A stretch of DNA of 10,207 nucleotides from Thermoplasmatota archaeon (GCA_022848805.1 JAJISI010000041.1:1-10207), one strand, 5' to 3'; positions 1-6,117 are shown, numbered from the stretch's first letter. Program-made: numbers and translations. Notes: generated by a model from the letters alone, not told the origin.

Positions 1-205
1 TTGCTTCTATCGTCGGCGACAGCATTCTGCAAGGTGCGCACCACGGCGCCCAGCAATCCACAACGACGGTATCATGTTCCTTTATGAATCCCTCGAAATT
101 CGAGTCCATGACGACTATCGGCGAGTCGGGGACCTCGCCCTGCGTAGCTCTCGTCTGCATCTCCTCAAGTTTCCTTCGCCTTATCTCTTCAATTTCGGAT
201 GGCAT
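1..205 (-). CDS. Thioredoxin, N-terminal part (cut by left edge)
   Basis: Reading the minus strand from ATG 205 to the window edge gives about 68 residues, with a charged helical N-terminal extension of roughly 25 residues (rich in E, R and K) followed by the start of a thioredoxin fold. The redox site is intact: VVVDCWAPWCAPC, with the CAPC pair at residues 56-59, the usual Trp before the first Cys, and the family Pro after the first Cys (WCxPC). The family reduces protein disulfides in the cytoplasm using electrons from thioredoxin reductase; a reductase fragment lies at the right edge of the window. I chose ATG 205 over the in-frame ATG at 211 because GGTGAT lies 4 nt upstream of 205. The C-terminal half, with the cis-Pro loop, is outside the window. 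The family call is secure; the physiological partner is not shown. Confidence 0.92.
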   Translation of the reverse strand, partial: MPSEIEEIRRRKLEEMQTRATQGEVPDSPIVVMDSNFEGFIKEHDTVVVDCWAPWCAPCRMLSPTIEA

Positions 206-209
206 CAGC

Positions 210-215
210 ATCACC
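210..215 (-). promoter_or_regulatory. Ribosome binding site of the thioredoxin gene
   Basis: GGTGAT on the minus strand is a perfect match to the archaeal anti-Shine-Dalgarno. It ends 4 nt before ATG 205 and overlaps the alternative ATG at 211, so it decides for the start at 205. Confidence 0.65.
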
Positions 216-219
216 GTGT

Positions 220-246
220 TTGCACGATTGTGCAACCTATGTGCAA
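220..246. repeat. Three GTGCAA hexamers, operator-like, at the thioredoxin 5' region
   Basis: TTGCAC (220-225), GATT, GTGCAA (230-235) form a perfect inverted repeat with 6-bp arms. A third copy, GTGCAA, follows at 241-246 in direct orientation, 11 bp from the second, about one helical turn. The cluster lies just downstream of the likely TATA box of the thioredoxin gene (265-274), around and after the expected transcription start, where a bound repressor would block initiation. This is inferred from position and symmetry only; I recognise no named regulator's site. Confidence 0.45.
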
Positions 247-264
247 TAACGGATTGGGCGCTCC

Positions 265-274
265 GTACTTAACT
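265..274 (-). promoter_or_regulatory. Probable TATA box for the thioredoxin gene
   Basis: The minus strand reads AGTTAAGTAC here, the most A/T-rich TATA-like element upstream of ATG 205. A start site about 26 nt downstream would fall near 243, giving a leader of about 38 nt that contains the GGTGAT ribosome site and the GTGCAA repeats. The match is weak. Confidence 0.35.
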
Positions 275-301
275 GTAACGGCGAAACAGAACGGTCTGTC
301 A

Positions 302-317
302 CGCGCTCCTGAGCGCG
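302..317. repeat. GC-rich perfect inverted repeat between divergent promoters
   Basis: CGCGCTC (302-308), CT, GAGCGCG (311-317) is a perfect 7-bp-arm inverted repeat. It lies between the thioredoxin TATA element (265-274, minus) and the PRC-barrel TATA box (347-354, plus). It could be a regulator site for either gene or a fortuitous GC palindrome. No U-tract follows, so it does not look like a terminator. Confidence 0.35.
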
Positions 318-346
318 CGTGCACGAGGATACTGGCAAAGAGAAAC

Positions 347-354
347 TATTTAAA
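347..354 (+). promoter_or_regulatory. TATA box of the PRC-barrel gene
   Basis: TATTTAAA, preceded by purine-rich AGAAAC that could serve as a BRE. The expected start site about 26 nt downstream is near 377, so the leader before ATG 386 would be only about 10 nt. Confidence 0.6.
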
Positions 355-385
355 GATTCAAGGACGATACGGTCGGTAGGGATGC

Positions 386-670
386 ATGATGCTCGAGGAA
401 GCTTCTGAGATGATCGGTCTGCAGGTTTACACTAACCAAGCGATATACTTGGGGAGCGTTTCAAACCTAGTCGTGGAAGTGGATGAGAACAAGGTCCAAG
501 GACTATTCATAAGCAACACGAACCCGATGCTTGTCGAGAATTCTAAGGCGGTCAACGTCCCGTACAGATGGATTGGCTCGATAGGCGACGTGGTGATTCT
601 GAAGTACTTCCCGAAGAGGGTTGCCCTCAAGAAGGGCAAACCGAAGAAGGCGAAGAGTGCCGCGGAGTAG
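386..670 (+). CDS. Small PRC-barrel domain protein
   Basis: A 94-residue protein that is essentially one PRC-barrel domain (residues about 8-78): a GLQVYTNQAIYLGSV-type opening, then a VVEVDE strand, a GLFIS strand, and the VPYRWIGSIGDVVIL pattern in which the barrel closes at the 'I..IGDVVIL' strand. A short basic tail follows (about residues 79-94, rich in K). PRC barrels occur in photosynthetic reaction centre H subunits, in RimM, and as tiny stand-alone archaeal proteins; two of the latter, CdpB1 and CdpB2, work with SepF in haloarchaeal cell division. Whether this protein is such a divisome adaptor or another single-domain member cannot be decided here. ATG 386 and ATG 389 are both possible starts; the ribosome site is weak (GGTAGGG). 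A separate promoter precedes the gene downstream, 41 nt away. Confidence 0.85.
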   Translation: MMLEEASEMIGLQVYTNQAIYLGSVSNLVVEVDENKVQGLFISNTNPMLVENSKAVNVPYRWIGSIGDVVILKYFPKRVALKKGKPKKAKSAAE

Positions 671-682
671 GACGAGTAAAGA

Positions 683-690
683 TTTTATTT
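683..690 (+). promoter_or_regulatory. TATA box for a leaderless carbonic anhydrase-like gene
   Basis: TTTTATTT, its centre about 26 nt before GTG 712, so transcription should begin at or next to the start codon. It lies in the 41-nt gap after the PRC-barrel stop codon, so the second gene can be transcribed alone. Confidence 0.55.
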
Positions 691-711
691 CCGCCCGCCA
701 TCTCGCGCTAT

Positions 712-1224
712 GTGTCTAAGGTGCCAACGGTCGACTCCGGCTGCTATGTCGCGCCAGAGGCGATCATCATTGGTGACGCGGTCATCGGACCAGGATGTAG
801 CATCTGGCCATATGCGGTGATCAGGGCAGACCTCTCAGAAGTGAGGATCGGCAAGGGTTCGAACATACAAGAGCATTGCCAGATTCACGGCAACCCGGGC
901 AGACCGACCATCATAGGTGAAAACGTCACAATAGGCCACGGCGCGATCGTCCACGCGGCACACATAGGAGACTGCGTGATAGTTGGCATGAACGCGTCCA
1001 TCCTCGACGAGGCGGTCGTCGGTAGCGGTTCGATCATCGGTGCTAACGCCCTGGTGACATCAGGCATGACAATCCCCGAAGGGAGTCTTGTGCTAGGGGT
1101 TCCGGCCAAGATAGTGAGGCGGGACGACCCCTCGTTGCGAGACGATGCGAAGAGAAACGCTGAGGAGTACGCCGCGCTGAAGGACGCGCACATCAGGGGA
1201 GAGTTTGTTAGATACCAACCATGA
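712..1224 (+). CDS. Gamma-class carbonic anhydrase-like protein (left-handed beta-helix)
   Basis: A 170-residue protein made of hexapeptide repeats (IGDAVIG, IGKGSNI, IGENVTIG, IGDCVIVG, VGSGSIIG) and ending in a C-terminal alpha helix, the architecture of gamma-carbonic anhydrases. The functional residues of Methanosarcina Cam have counterparts: Arg38 and Asp40 (IRAD), Gln53 (NIQEH), and zinc/iron ligands His59 (QIH), His76 and His81 (GHGAIVH). The acidic loop that carries the proton-shuttle Glu of Cam is absent, as in the CamH/YrdA-type branch, so reversible CO2 hydration is plausible but not assured; some of these relatives show no measured activity. The same frame is open back to 568 inside the PRC-barrel gene, but that part is a shadow. 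GTG 712 fits the TATA spacing; GTG 721 is the alternative. The gene converges on the HD gene with 7 nt between stop codons. Confidence 0.9.
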   Translation: MSKVPTVDSGCYVAPEAIIIGDAVIGPGCSIWPYAVIRADLSEVRIGKGSNIQEHCQIHGNPGRPTIIGENVTIGHGAIVHAAHIGDCVIVGMNASILDEAVVGSGSIIGANALVTSGMTIPEGSLVLGVPAKIVRRDDPSLRDDAKRNAEEYAALKDAHIRGEFVRYQP

Positions 1225-1231
1225 ATTCTGA

Positions 1232-1777
1232 TCAGATTATCTTGTCCACATCAATCCCAGCAATTTGAGACAACTCCTCGTGCAGCTCGATCGTTCTGAC
1301 AGCAGCCTCCTTGAGACCACGTCTGGTCAAATCTGCAACGGCCTCCTTGACAGTCACCCGCTTGTCGCCTGCGATGAGATTGTCGGCGTGGGCAACGATC
1401 TTCTCCTCGAGGGTCTCCGGAACGTAGTCTCGCTCAGGCAGACCGAGGCCAGCGGCTTCGTCCTTCAGGATGCCGGCTCCTATGTGCCTCTCGATGATCA
1501 TCACGACCTGAGGGGCGAGTCCGAGCTTCCTAGCCAACTCGGCTCCCAGGACCGCGTGGTCGATGGAATGTCGCACCGACCTGCCGATATCGTGAAGGAG
1601 GGCTCCGGCCTCGACGATCCTTACTTCGGCGCCGCATCGCCTCGCGATCTTGACAGCGACACGCGACACCGCCTCACAATGGGCTACGACCTTATCGGTA
1701 CAGCCGGCCGTCCGGAGTATCTCTAAGCACTCTTCACGGCTGGGAATCTCATCCGTCCTGTCCTTTCTCCGAGTCAA
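1232..1777 (-). CDS. HD-domain metal-dependent phosphohydrolase
   Basis: About 181 residues when started at TTG 1777. The HD-domain metal site is complete: His33 (VVAHC), His62-Asp63 (LLHDIG), a further His98 (IIERHIGAG) and Asp132 (HADNL). It resembles a small archaeal HD family (TIGR00295-like, from memory). Members hydrolyse phosphomonoesters or phosphodiesters, but the substrate of this one is unknown. The start is uncertain: the frame is open to 1885 inside the upstream trm56 gene, and no ATG lies near the start of the homologous region. TTG 1777 has a GGGGGA purine run upstream; ATG 1834 would add 19 residues wholly inside trm56. With TTG 1777 the overlap with trm56 is 29 nt, so the two genes are very likely translated from one mRNA. 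The pairing suggests a role near tRNA or nucleotide metabolism, which is inference. Confidence 0.85.
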   Translation of the reverse strand: MTRRKDRTDEIPSREECLEILRTAGCTDKVVAHCEAVSRVAVKIARRCGAEVRIVEAGALLHDIGRSVRHSIDHAVLGAELARKLGLAPQVVMIIERHIGAGILKDEAAGLGLPERDYVPETLEEKIVAHADNLIAGDKRVTVKEAVADLTRRGLKEAAVRTIELHEELSQIAGIDVDKII

Positions 1778-2273
1778 TGACAGTCTTCCCCCTGGGATTC
1801 GGAACGACCTTGAGTTGACCGCCGGTCTCCGCATATAGACTGTCGCCTCCGGTGAGGCGATCCATGAACACCGCCAATGCGGCAATCTCCGAGTGAGGCT
1901 GGTTGCCGACGGACACGTTCCAATCCGCGAGGTCGTATGCTGCCCTCGGAACCTTCTCCGCGCCCACCACCACGAGCAGGTCTGGTAAGGGCTTCAGCGA
2001 CCGCATAACCTCATCCATGCGCTGACCGTACATCGTCAGGTGAACTATTTTGCCCTTCCACGACCTCATTGCGGCACGCCATCTTATTCCGGTACGTATT
2101 GTGAACTCGCCCCCGAATCGTGATACGACGGAGTTGACCGTCTTCTCCAGCTCGGCGTCCTTGGTCGAAACCCAGACCTCGTCCGCACCGAACGCGCGCG
2201 CAGTCAGCGCCACGTGCGTGGTAACACGCTTATCTCTCGACGGCCGATGGCCGAGCCTCAACACCACAATCAT
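1749..2273 (-). CDS. trm56: tRNA (cytidine(56)-2'-O)-methyltransferase aTrm56
   Basis: A 174-residue SPOUT-class methyltransferase of the archaeal Trm56 family, which uses S-adenosylmethionine to 2'-O-methylate C56 in the T-loop of tRNAs. Recognisable family blocks are LRLGHR (residues 5-10), RDKRVTTH (13-20), the LTARAFGAD block, and the C-terminal trefoil-knot SAM site DLLVVVGAEKVP (about 98-109) with VGNQPHSE (122-129). The length is normal for the family. ATG 2273 is preceded by GGTGAT at 2280-2285 with 6-nt spacing. It is the middle gene of an operon: the stop of the winged-helix gene lies 24 nt upstream and the HD gene overlaps its 3' end. In most archaea this modification is made by aTrm56, though some crenarchaea use a C/D box guide RNA instead. 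Confidence 0.93.
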   Translation of the reverse strand: MIVVLRLGHRPSRDKRVTTHVALTARAFGADEVWVSTKDAELEKTVNSVVSRFGGEFTIRTGIRWRAAMRSWKGKIVHLTMYGQRMDEVMRSLKPLPDLLVVVGAEKVPRAAYDLADWNVSVGNQPHSEIAALAVFMDRLTGGDSLYAETGGQLKVVPNPRGKTVIDSEKGQDG

Positions 2274-2279
2274 GCATGG

Positions 2280-2285
2280 ATCACC
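2280..2285 (-). promoter_or_regulatory. Ribosome binding site of trm56
   Basis: GGTGAT on the minus strand, 6 nt before ATG 2273, supports this start over the out-of-frame ATG at 2277. Confidence 0.6.
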
Positions 2286-2297
2286 AGCATCATGAGG

Positions 2298-2798
2298 TCA
2301 TTCCTTCAAATACTCGATCCTATGGCCACGGTAGTCGAGCTTCGTGCTTCTCTTGACGAGGCTCTTCAGCATCGTGAACGTAGCACCCAGTACTTCGGCC
2401 ACATCGCCAGCGAACTTGCCGGTGGGACCGACCAGCTCGTAGATCTGCTTCTCGATCTTCAAGAACTCCTTCTCAGGCATGACGGCCGCGGCGAGGACGT
2501 CGCTGATCTCATACACGGGCCAAGATGCGTTGATATGGAACGATGTGTAGTAGGTATGATATGCCTTCTCCGGCTGCTGGAGCTCCGCGGAGGTCTGCCA
2601 TCTGGTCTCCACCAACTTCATCTTCTCGAAGAATGTAAGCGCCTCCTTCCCCTCTGGACCGAACTGCTTCTCGACGTCTCGCATCGTATGCCATTCGAGG
2701 GTGACCAGTTTAAGGACCGCCCTTTTGATCTTCGTATCAACCGCCCGGAACATAGGCACGAGCTCTGCCGGTTCGGTTATGACCTTAATCCTAGTCAT
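2298..2798 (-). CDS. ArsR-like winged-helix protein, first gene of the trm56 operon
   Basis: A 166-residue soluble protein. Residues about 22-75 read as a winged helix: helix IKRAVLKLVT, turn, recognition segment TMRDVEKQFGPEGKEALTFFEKMKLVETRW. It is followed by YHTYYTSFHINASWPVYEISDVLAAAVM, a pattern seen in a conserved archaeal ArsR-type family, then a helical C-terminus that may dimerise (about 110-166). No metal-binding Cys motif is present, since the protein has no Cys at all. It is probably a transcription regulator, but its target and ligand are unknown. A TATA box centred about 26-28 nt before ATG 2798 implies leaderless transcription and makes this the promoter-proximal gene of the operon with trm56 and the HD gene. 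Autoregulation is possible but no palindrome was seen at the promoter. Confidence 0.78.
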   Translation of the reverse strand: MTRIKVITEPAELVPMFRAVDTKIKRAVLKLVTLEWHTMRDVEKQFGPEGKEALTFFEKMKLVETRWQTSAELQQPEKAYHTYYTSFHINASWPVYEISDVLAAAVMPEKEFLKIEKQIYELVGPTGKFAGDVAEVLGATFTMLKSLVKRSTKLDYRGHRIEYLKE

Positions 2799-2820
2799 GG
2801 ACGGCCCCTATCTGAGTGCG

Positions 2821-2830
2821 AGAATATAAG
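2821..2830 (-). promoter_or_regulatory. TATA box of the winged-helix/trm56/HD operon
   Basis: The minus strand reads CTTATATTCT, a good archaeal TATA box. The expected start site about 26 nt downstream is near 2800, at ATG 2798, so the first gene should be leaderless. Confidence 0.65.
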
Positions 2831-2938
2831 ACTAATTGGAATGACGTCACGTCGAGGGAATCGTCTGGCCCGGTACGAAAATCACAGTCGTGCTTCGCGG
2901 TTCGACACGGTTCGAGGAATGTTCGGACCAGGGAAAGG

Positions 2939-2945
2939 TATTTTA
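2939..2945 (+). promoter_or_regulatory. TATA box of the SSB gene
   Basis: TATTTTA preceded by purine-rich GGGAAAGG (BRE-like). A start site near 2968 would leave a leader of about 16 nt before ATG 2984. Confidence 0.55.
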
Positions 2946-2983
2946 GAGGGGGGAGTTCCTTGGGGCGCTCGCAGGCGAACAAC

Positions 2984-3283
2984 ATGATGGCCAAGGATCT
3001 AAAGGATCGGTCCAAAGTCGAGGAGATCGTCCTCACCGTAGTGGAGAAGAACGAGCCGAGGGAGTTCCAGTCGAAGTGGTCGGACGCTTCAGGCCGGGTA
3101 TGTGACGCGGTCGGAAAAGACGACGATGGGGAGAGCGTTAACCTCACCCTCTGGAACGAGGACATCGACAGAGTAGAGATCGATGCGAAGATAAAGATAA
3201 CCAACGGCTGGGTGTCATCGTTCAAGAATCAGCTCCAGGTGAGCACAGGCAAGTTCGGGAAGCTGGACATACTCGACGAGTGA
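2984..3283 (+). CDS. Single-OB-fold single-stranded DNA-binding protein (SSB)
   Basis: A 99-residue protein that is one OB fold. The order of strands and key residues match Sulfolobus SSB and human SOSS-B1: a VLTVVEKNEP opening, SDASGRVCDAVVGK-like strands with DDDGESVNLTLW, and TNGWVSSFKNQLQVSTGKFGKLDIL. The three aromatic residues that stack on ssDNA bases in Sulfolobus SSB (Trp56, Trp75, Phe79) have counterparts Trp57, Trp76 and Phe80 with identical spacing of 19 and 4. The protein stops right after the OB fold and lacks the long acidic C-terminal tail of crenarchaeal SSB that recruits partners. The frame is open upstream to 2816, but ATG 2984 (or 2987) fits the fold and the TATA box. It should bind ssDNA (possibly RNA) in replication or repair. 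Divergent from the winged-helix/trm56 operon. Confidence 0.88.
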   Translation: MMAKDLKDRSKVEEIVLTVVEKNEPREFQSKWSDASGRVCDAVGKDDDGESVNLTLWNEDIDRVEIDAKIKITNGWVSSFKNQLQVSTGKFGKLDILDE

Positions 3284-3312
3284 CCTAAGCCTCCGATGGT
3301 ATGGCGCAGGTT

Positions 3313-3888
3313 CTACAAAGCCAACCATAGCAGGCTCATCGCGATGCCCGGGACGATTATCATGAGGAAATCGTCATCCACGTAGGGGACCCTTCGCCGT
3401 TCAGCCACCACGGCCAGGACTGCACCTAGGCTCGAGATGACGGCTATCTCCGAGATAGGTGCGTCGGTGAGCGTCATCAAAGCAATCATGCAGATGGAGG
3501 CGTACACTGCGAGCGGTGGCAGTATCTGCAGCCATCTAGTGCGTTTCACGCGCCTTAGCTCCCCGGCGAGAGGGTCTACGAGCCCCATGCCAATCAGGAC
3601 AGGGGTGGCGACCTCCCACGGCATCACCCACAGAGCGAGCGTTATCCCGGCGGCGGCCCATGCGAACGACGCGATCGAGTTCCGCTCGTGCGGGCGGAGG
3701 CCGAAGAATGTGGCCTTTCTCCACAGCCTCACGGACTCGAACAGGACGATTACAGCGAAGAATGCGATGAGCAGGTGCCACCTCATCAGGGGTGACACCG
3801 ACAACTCGGTCGGCATGAGGTAGTATACGGGCGTGACAGCCACAAGGCAGTGCACCAGCCTCCTCGTCAGAACCGCTCTATCCACCAC
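3313..3888 (-). CDS. Dolichol/phytol kinase-like integral membrane protein
   Basis: A 191-residue polytopic membrane protein with about six hydrophobic segments. It looks like the SEC59/VTE5/DGK1 family of CTP-dependent polyprenol kinases and related cytidylyltransferases: N-terminal RRLVH (residues 9-13), HERNSIASFAW (68-77), a GLVDPLAGELRR loop (about 102-113) at the position of the family's G-D-x-A motif, and the closing VAERRRVPYVDDDF segment (161-174; compare the family's E...DDN). Such enzymes phosphorylate a membrane isoprenoid alcohol. The GTG at 3888 is followed by a second GTG (3885); the ribosome site GAGGTGA at 3892-3898 is better spaced for the second. It lies 43 nt after the ABC permease and is probably co-transcribed with it. 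Assignment by motif pattern only; the substrate is unknown. Confidence 0.68.
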   Translation of the reverse strand: MVDRAVLTRRLVHCLVAVTPVYYLMPTELSVSPLMRWHLLIAFFAVIVLFESVRLWRKATFFGLRPHERNSIASFAWAAAGITLALWVMPWEVATPVLIGMGLVDPLAGELRRVKRTRWLQILPPLAVYASICMIALMTLTDAPISEIAVISSLGAVLAVVAERRRVPYVDDDFLMIIVPGIAMSLLWLAL

Positions 3889-3891
3889 GGG

Positions 3892-3898
3892 TCACCTC
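3892..3898 (-). promoter_or_regulatory. Ribosome binding site of the kinase-like gene
   Basis: GAGGTGA on the minus strand, 3 nt before GTG 3888 and 6 nt before GTG 3885. It confirms a GTG start and slightly favours the second one. Confidence 0.6.
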
Positions 3899-3931
3899 TA
3901 GAATTCATATCCTTCCGTTCTTGCAGTCCTA

Positions 3932-5380
3932 TCATCCGGTCGCGAAGGAGGTCGTTCGCCATTTTGATTCAATTCCCCGATAGAGGATCCATGTTGTGAA
4001 GAGCATTGAGAACAGGACCAGCGATATCCCAGAGGACGCCGCAACCCAGTTGGAGAGGAGGCTGAACGAGAGTATCGTGAGGCAAACGTCTGGCAGGAAC
4101 GACATGATGCTGAATTTCGCAAGGATGCTGGTGTCGAAGAGGAACGTGTTAGTTTTCAAGCCTGTGAGATAGGCCGTCAACGCCGCCATGTATAACGACG
4201 TGACGAACATGACGATAAGTGCCAGCCAAAGAAGCTCCGTATCGCCGTTGATGATCGATATTCCGATGACGAAGAATGCGGATATCCCAAGGGTGAGCAT
4301 GAGAAACACGGCGACCCGCACCCTTATGAGCTGCGGTACGGTGACGGGTATCAGGGAGTAGTATTCAGAGAGGTCGATGTTGTTCAGCCAGTTGTACATC
4401 AGTATTCCCACGAACCCGACCATCGCCGCGTAGAAGACCGTGTTGAAACCGACCGGTATAGCGAGACCGTGATTGACGAACCAAGCCGCGAACGCGAGGA
4501 ACAACAGCGGCAGGACAAGCGAGAAGAACATCTTCGCAACCGTGCCACTCCTCCTGAGATCCACCAGCTCCTTCGATATCAACGTACGGTTGAGACCGCG
4601 TGCGATCGGGAGCCGTTCGTGATATGATGGAAGTACGCTCGGGTACATCTGGCTCGACGATTCCAGCCTAATCGTCACGAGCGCACACGCTCCGATGGTC
4701 ATGGCCAGCGCCATCGCCCCGGACAAGACGAGGCTGACGACGGCGGCCTCGGTATCCGCTCCAAGAGGTCGAACGTTCATCTGGAACTCCACAGGCATGA
4801 GGATCTCGTTCAAAGCCGGACTTCCGGTTGCCAGGTGTAGTACGAAGACCGATGCGACGAAAGCGGTAAGCGCCAGGAAGACGGGGGTGCTACGTATGAA
4901 CAGCACCGACGCCAGGAAGCTGAGCGAAAGGCCCACCATGAACGTCGCCAGGACTGCGACGAAGAACAACCCGATGCTCACCAGAGAGAACCCCATCACG
5001 GGAGCGACCGCTGCGATCCCCAGGGTGGCAGGGACGAGCAGGAGAATGACATAGAACACGGCGTCTCTCAGATAAATGCCCAGGAATGTCTTCCTGAACG
5101 ACATGGGCAGCAGAAACGGCATCGCCACTAGGTAGTTGCTCCTGCCGTATCGTCTCTCGAGATATTGTCTACCCATGAGCCCGAACGCACCCACGCTCAG
5201 GCCGTAGATGAAAGCAGAGAGGTGTGCGAATGTAGCGAGCTCTTCCAGGGATACCGCCTCAGATATCCTGTTCAGAGTCAAGCCGATCGTCGCAGATATG
5301 AAGAACACGAAGAATGGGAACGACAAGAACCGCTCTGTCCCGGAGTATGTCGCATGACTCCGAAACTCCTCCCGCAGCAT
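3932..5380 (-). CDS. ABC exporter permease, about 12 membrane segments
   Basis: A 482-residue, very hydrophobic protein with about 12 predicted membrane helices. Examples are FLSFPFFVFFISATIGLTL near residue 20, VILLLVPATLGIAAVAPVM near 110, MFFSLVLPLLFLAFAAWFV near 285 and SLVLFSMLFTTWILY near the C-terminus. A soluble stretch of about 30 residues (from about 240) separates the two halves. The pattern suggests a tandem ABC-2-like permease in which one chain supplies both half-transporters. It starts 5 nt after the ATPase stop codon and has only a weak ribosome site of its own, so translational coupling is likely. No sequence motif reveals the substrate; the lipid-kinase-like gene downstream makes an envelope or lipid-linked substrate possible but unproven. 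The subfamily is not recognised. Confidence 0.82.
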   Translation of the reverse strand: MLREEFRSHATYSGTERFLSFPFFVFFISATIGLTLNRISEAVSLEELATFAHLSAFIYGLSVGAFGLMGRQYLERRYGRSNYLVAMPFLLPMSFRKTFLGIYLRDAVFYVILLLVPATLGIAAVAPVMGFSLVSIGLFFVAVLATFMVGLSLSFLASVLFIRSTPVFLALTAFVASVFVLHLATGSPALNEILMPVEFQMNVRPLGADTEAAVVSLVLSGAMALAMTIGACALVTIRLESSSQMYPSVLPSYHERLPIARGLNRTLISKELVDLRRSGTVAKMFFSLVLPLLFLAFAAWFVNHGLAIPVGFNTVFYAAMVGFVGILMYNWLNNIDLSEYYSLIPVTVPQLIRVRVAVFLMLTLGISAFFVIGISIINGDTELLWLALIVMFVTSLYMAALTAYLTGLKTNTFLFDTSILAKFSIMSFLPDVCLTILSFSLLSNWVAASSGISLVLFSMLFTTWILYRGIESKWRTTSFATG

Positions 5381-5385
5381 CAGAC

Positions 5386-6117
5386 TCAGGAGAGTTCGCG
5401 TTTCCGGTTCCCTCCTACCGTTCTCAGGAAGAAATTCTCGAGGCTCTCACCCTCGCCGACGAGATCGTCCTTGGTTCCTTGCACGACGACCTTTCCGGAG
5501 TCGACTATGGCCATCCTGTTGCAGAGCTTCTCCGATATCTCCAGAATGTGCGAACACATGAAGATGGTCCCGCCGTTCGAGACGTATTCCTGCAAGTACT
5601 CCCTGAGCAGCTTCTGATAGATGGGGTCGAGGTTGATGAACGGTTCGTCCAGGAACGCCAGCTTGGGATCGTGCATGAACGCGGACGCAATCATCAGCTT
5701 CTGTCTCATGCCCTTCGACAGATCTTTGCAGATAACTCCTTTCTTGGTGTCTAGATCGAAGAACGTCAGCCATTTGTCTATCCTGTCCTCGAGCTTGTCT
5801 AACTTCCGCACTTTGCCTACGAAGTACAGGTACTCGTACCCTGTGAGATAGGTCGGGGGACTTTCGACCTCTGGCACGATCCCCACCAACTCCTTCACCC
5901 TGATCGGACTCTTCAAAGCGTCGACTCCTAACACGGACACGCTGCCCGAGGTCGCCTCAAGCTGGCCTGTCAATATCCTCAACAGAGTCGTCTTGCCTGC
6001 ACCGTTCGGGCCGAAGAACCCGAAGAAATCCCCGGCATGCACATCAATGGACACTTGGTCGAGGGCTCTGACCGCGCCAAAATCCTTCATCACATCCTTC
6101 GTCTCGATGACGCCCAT
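5386..6117 (-). CDS. ABC transporter ATP-binding protein (ABC-2 exporter type)
   Basis: A 243-residue nucleotide-binding subunit with Walker A GPNGAGKT (36-43), a Q-loop region carrying Glu83 in place of Gln (GIVPEVES), signature LSKGM (133-137) in place of LSGGQ, Walker B LAFLDE with catalytic Glu158, and the switch His190 (CSHIL). The degenerate signature LSKGMRQK and PNGAGKTT context are usual in ABC-2 export ATPases. It hydrolyses ATP to drive the permease encoded 5 nt downstream. The frame is open to a GTG at 6141, but that codon sits in the TATA element; ATG 6117, about 28 nt from the TATA centre, gives a leaderless transcript and the normal family N-terminus (MGVIETKDV). It is first in a three-gene operon and divergent from the winged-helix gene at 6271. 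Confidence 0.95.
   Translation of the reverse strand: MGVIETKDVMKDFGAVRALDQVSIDVHAGDFFGFFGPNGAGKTTLLRILTGQLEATSGSVSVLGVDALKSPIRVKELVGIVPEVESPPTYLTGYEYLYFVGKVRKLDKLEDRIDKWLTFFDLDTKKGVICKDLSKGMRQKLMIASAFMHDPKLAFLDEPFINLDPIYQKLLREYLQEYVSNGGTIFMCSHILEISEKLCNRMAIVDSGKVVVQGTKDDLVGEGESLENFFLRTVGGNRKRELS

Noticed and set aside
568..711. In-frame N-terminal extension of the carbonic anhydrase-like protein
   Set aside because: It lies mostly inside the PRC-barrel gene, is low-complexity and charged, has no family homology, and the TATA box at 683-690 would be internal to it.
2214..2987. 257-codon open frame on the plus strand opposite trm56 and the winged-helix gene
   Set aside because: It is antisense to two well-supported genes and its translation shows no domain; it arises from the codon bias of the minus-strand genes.
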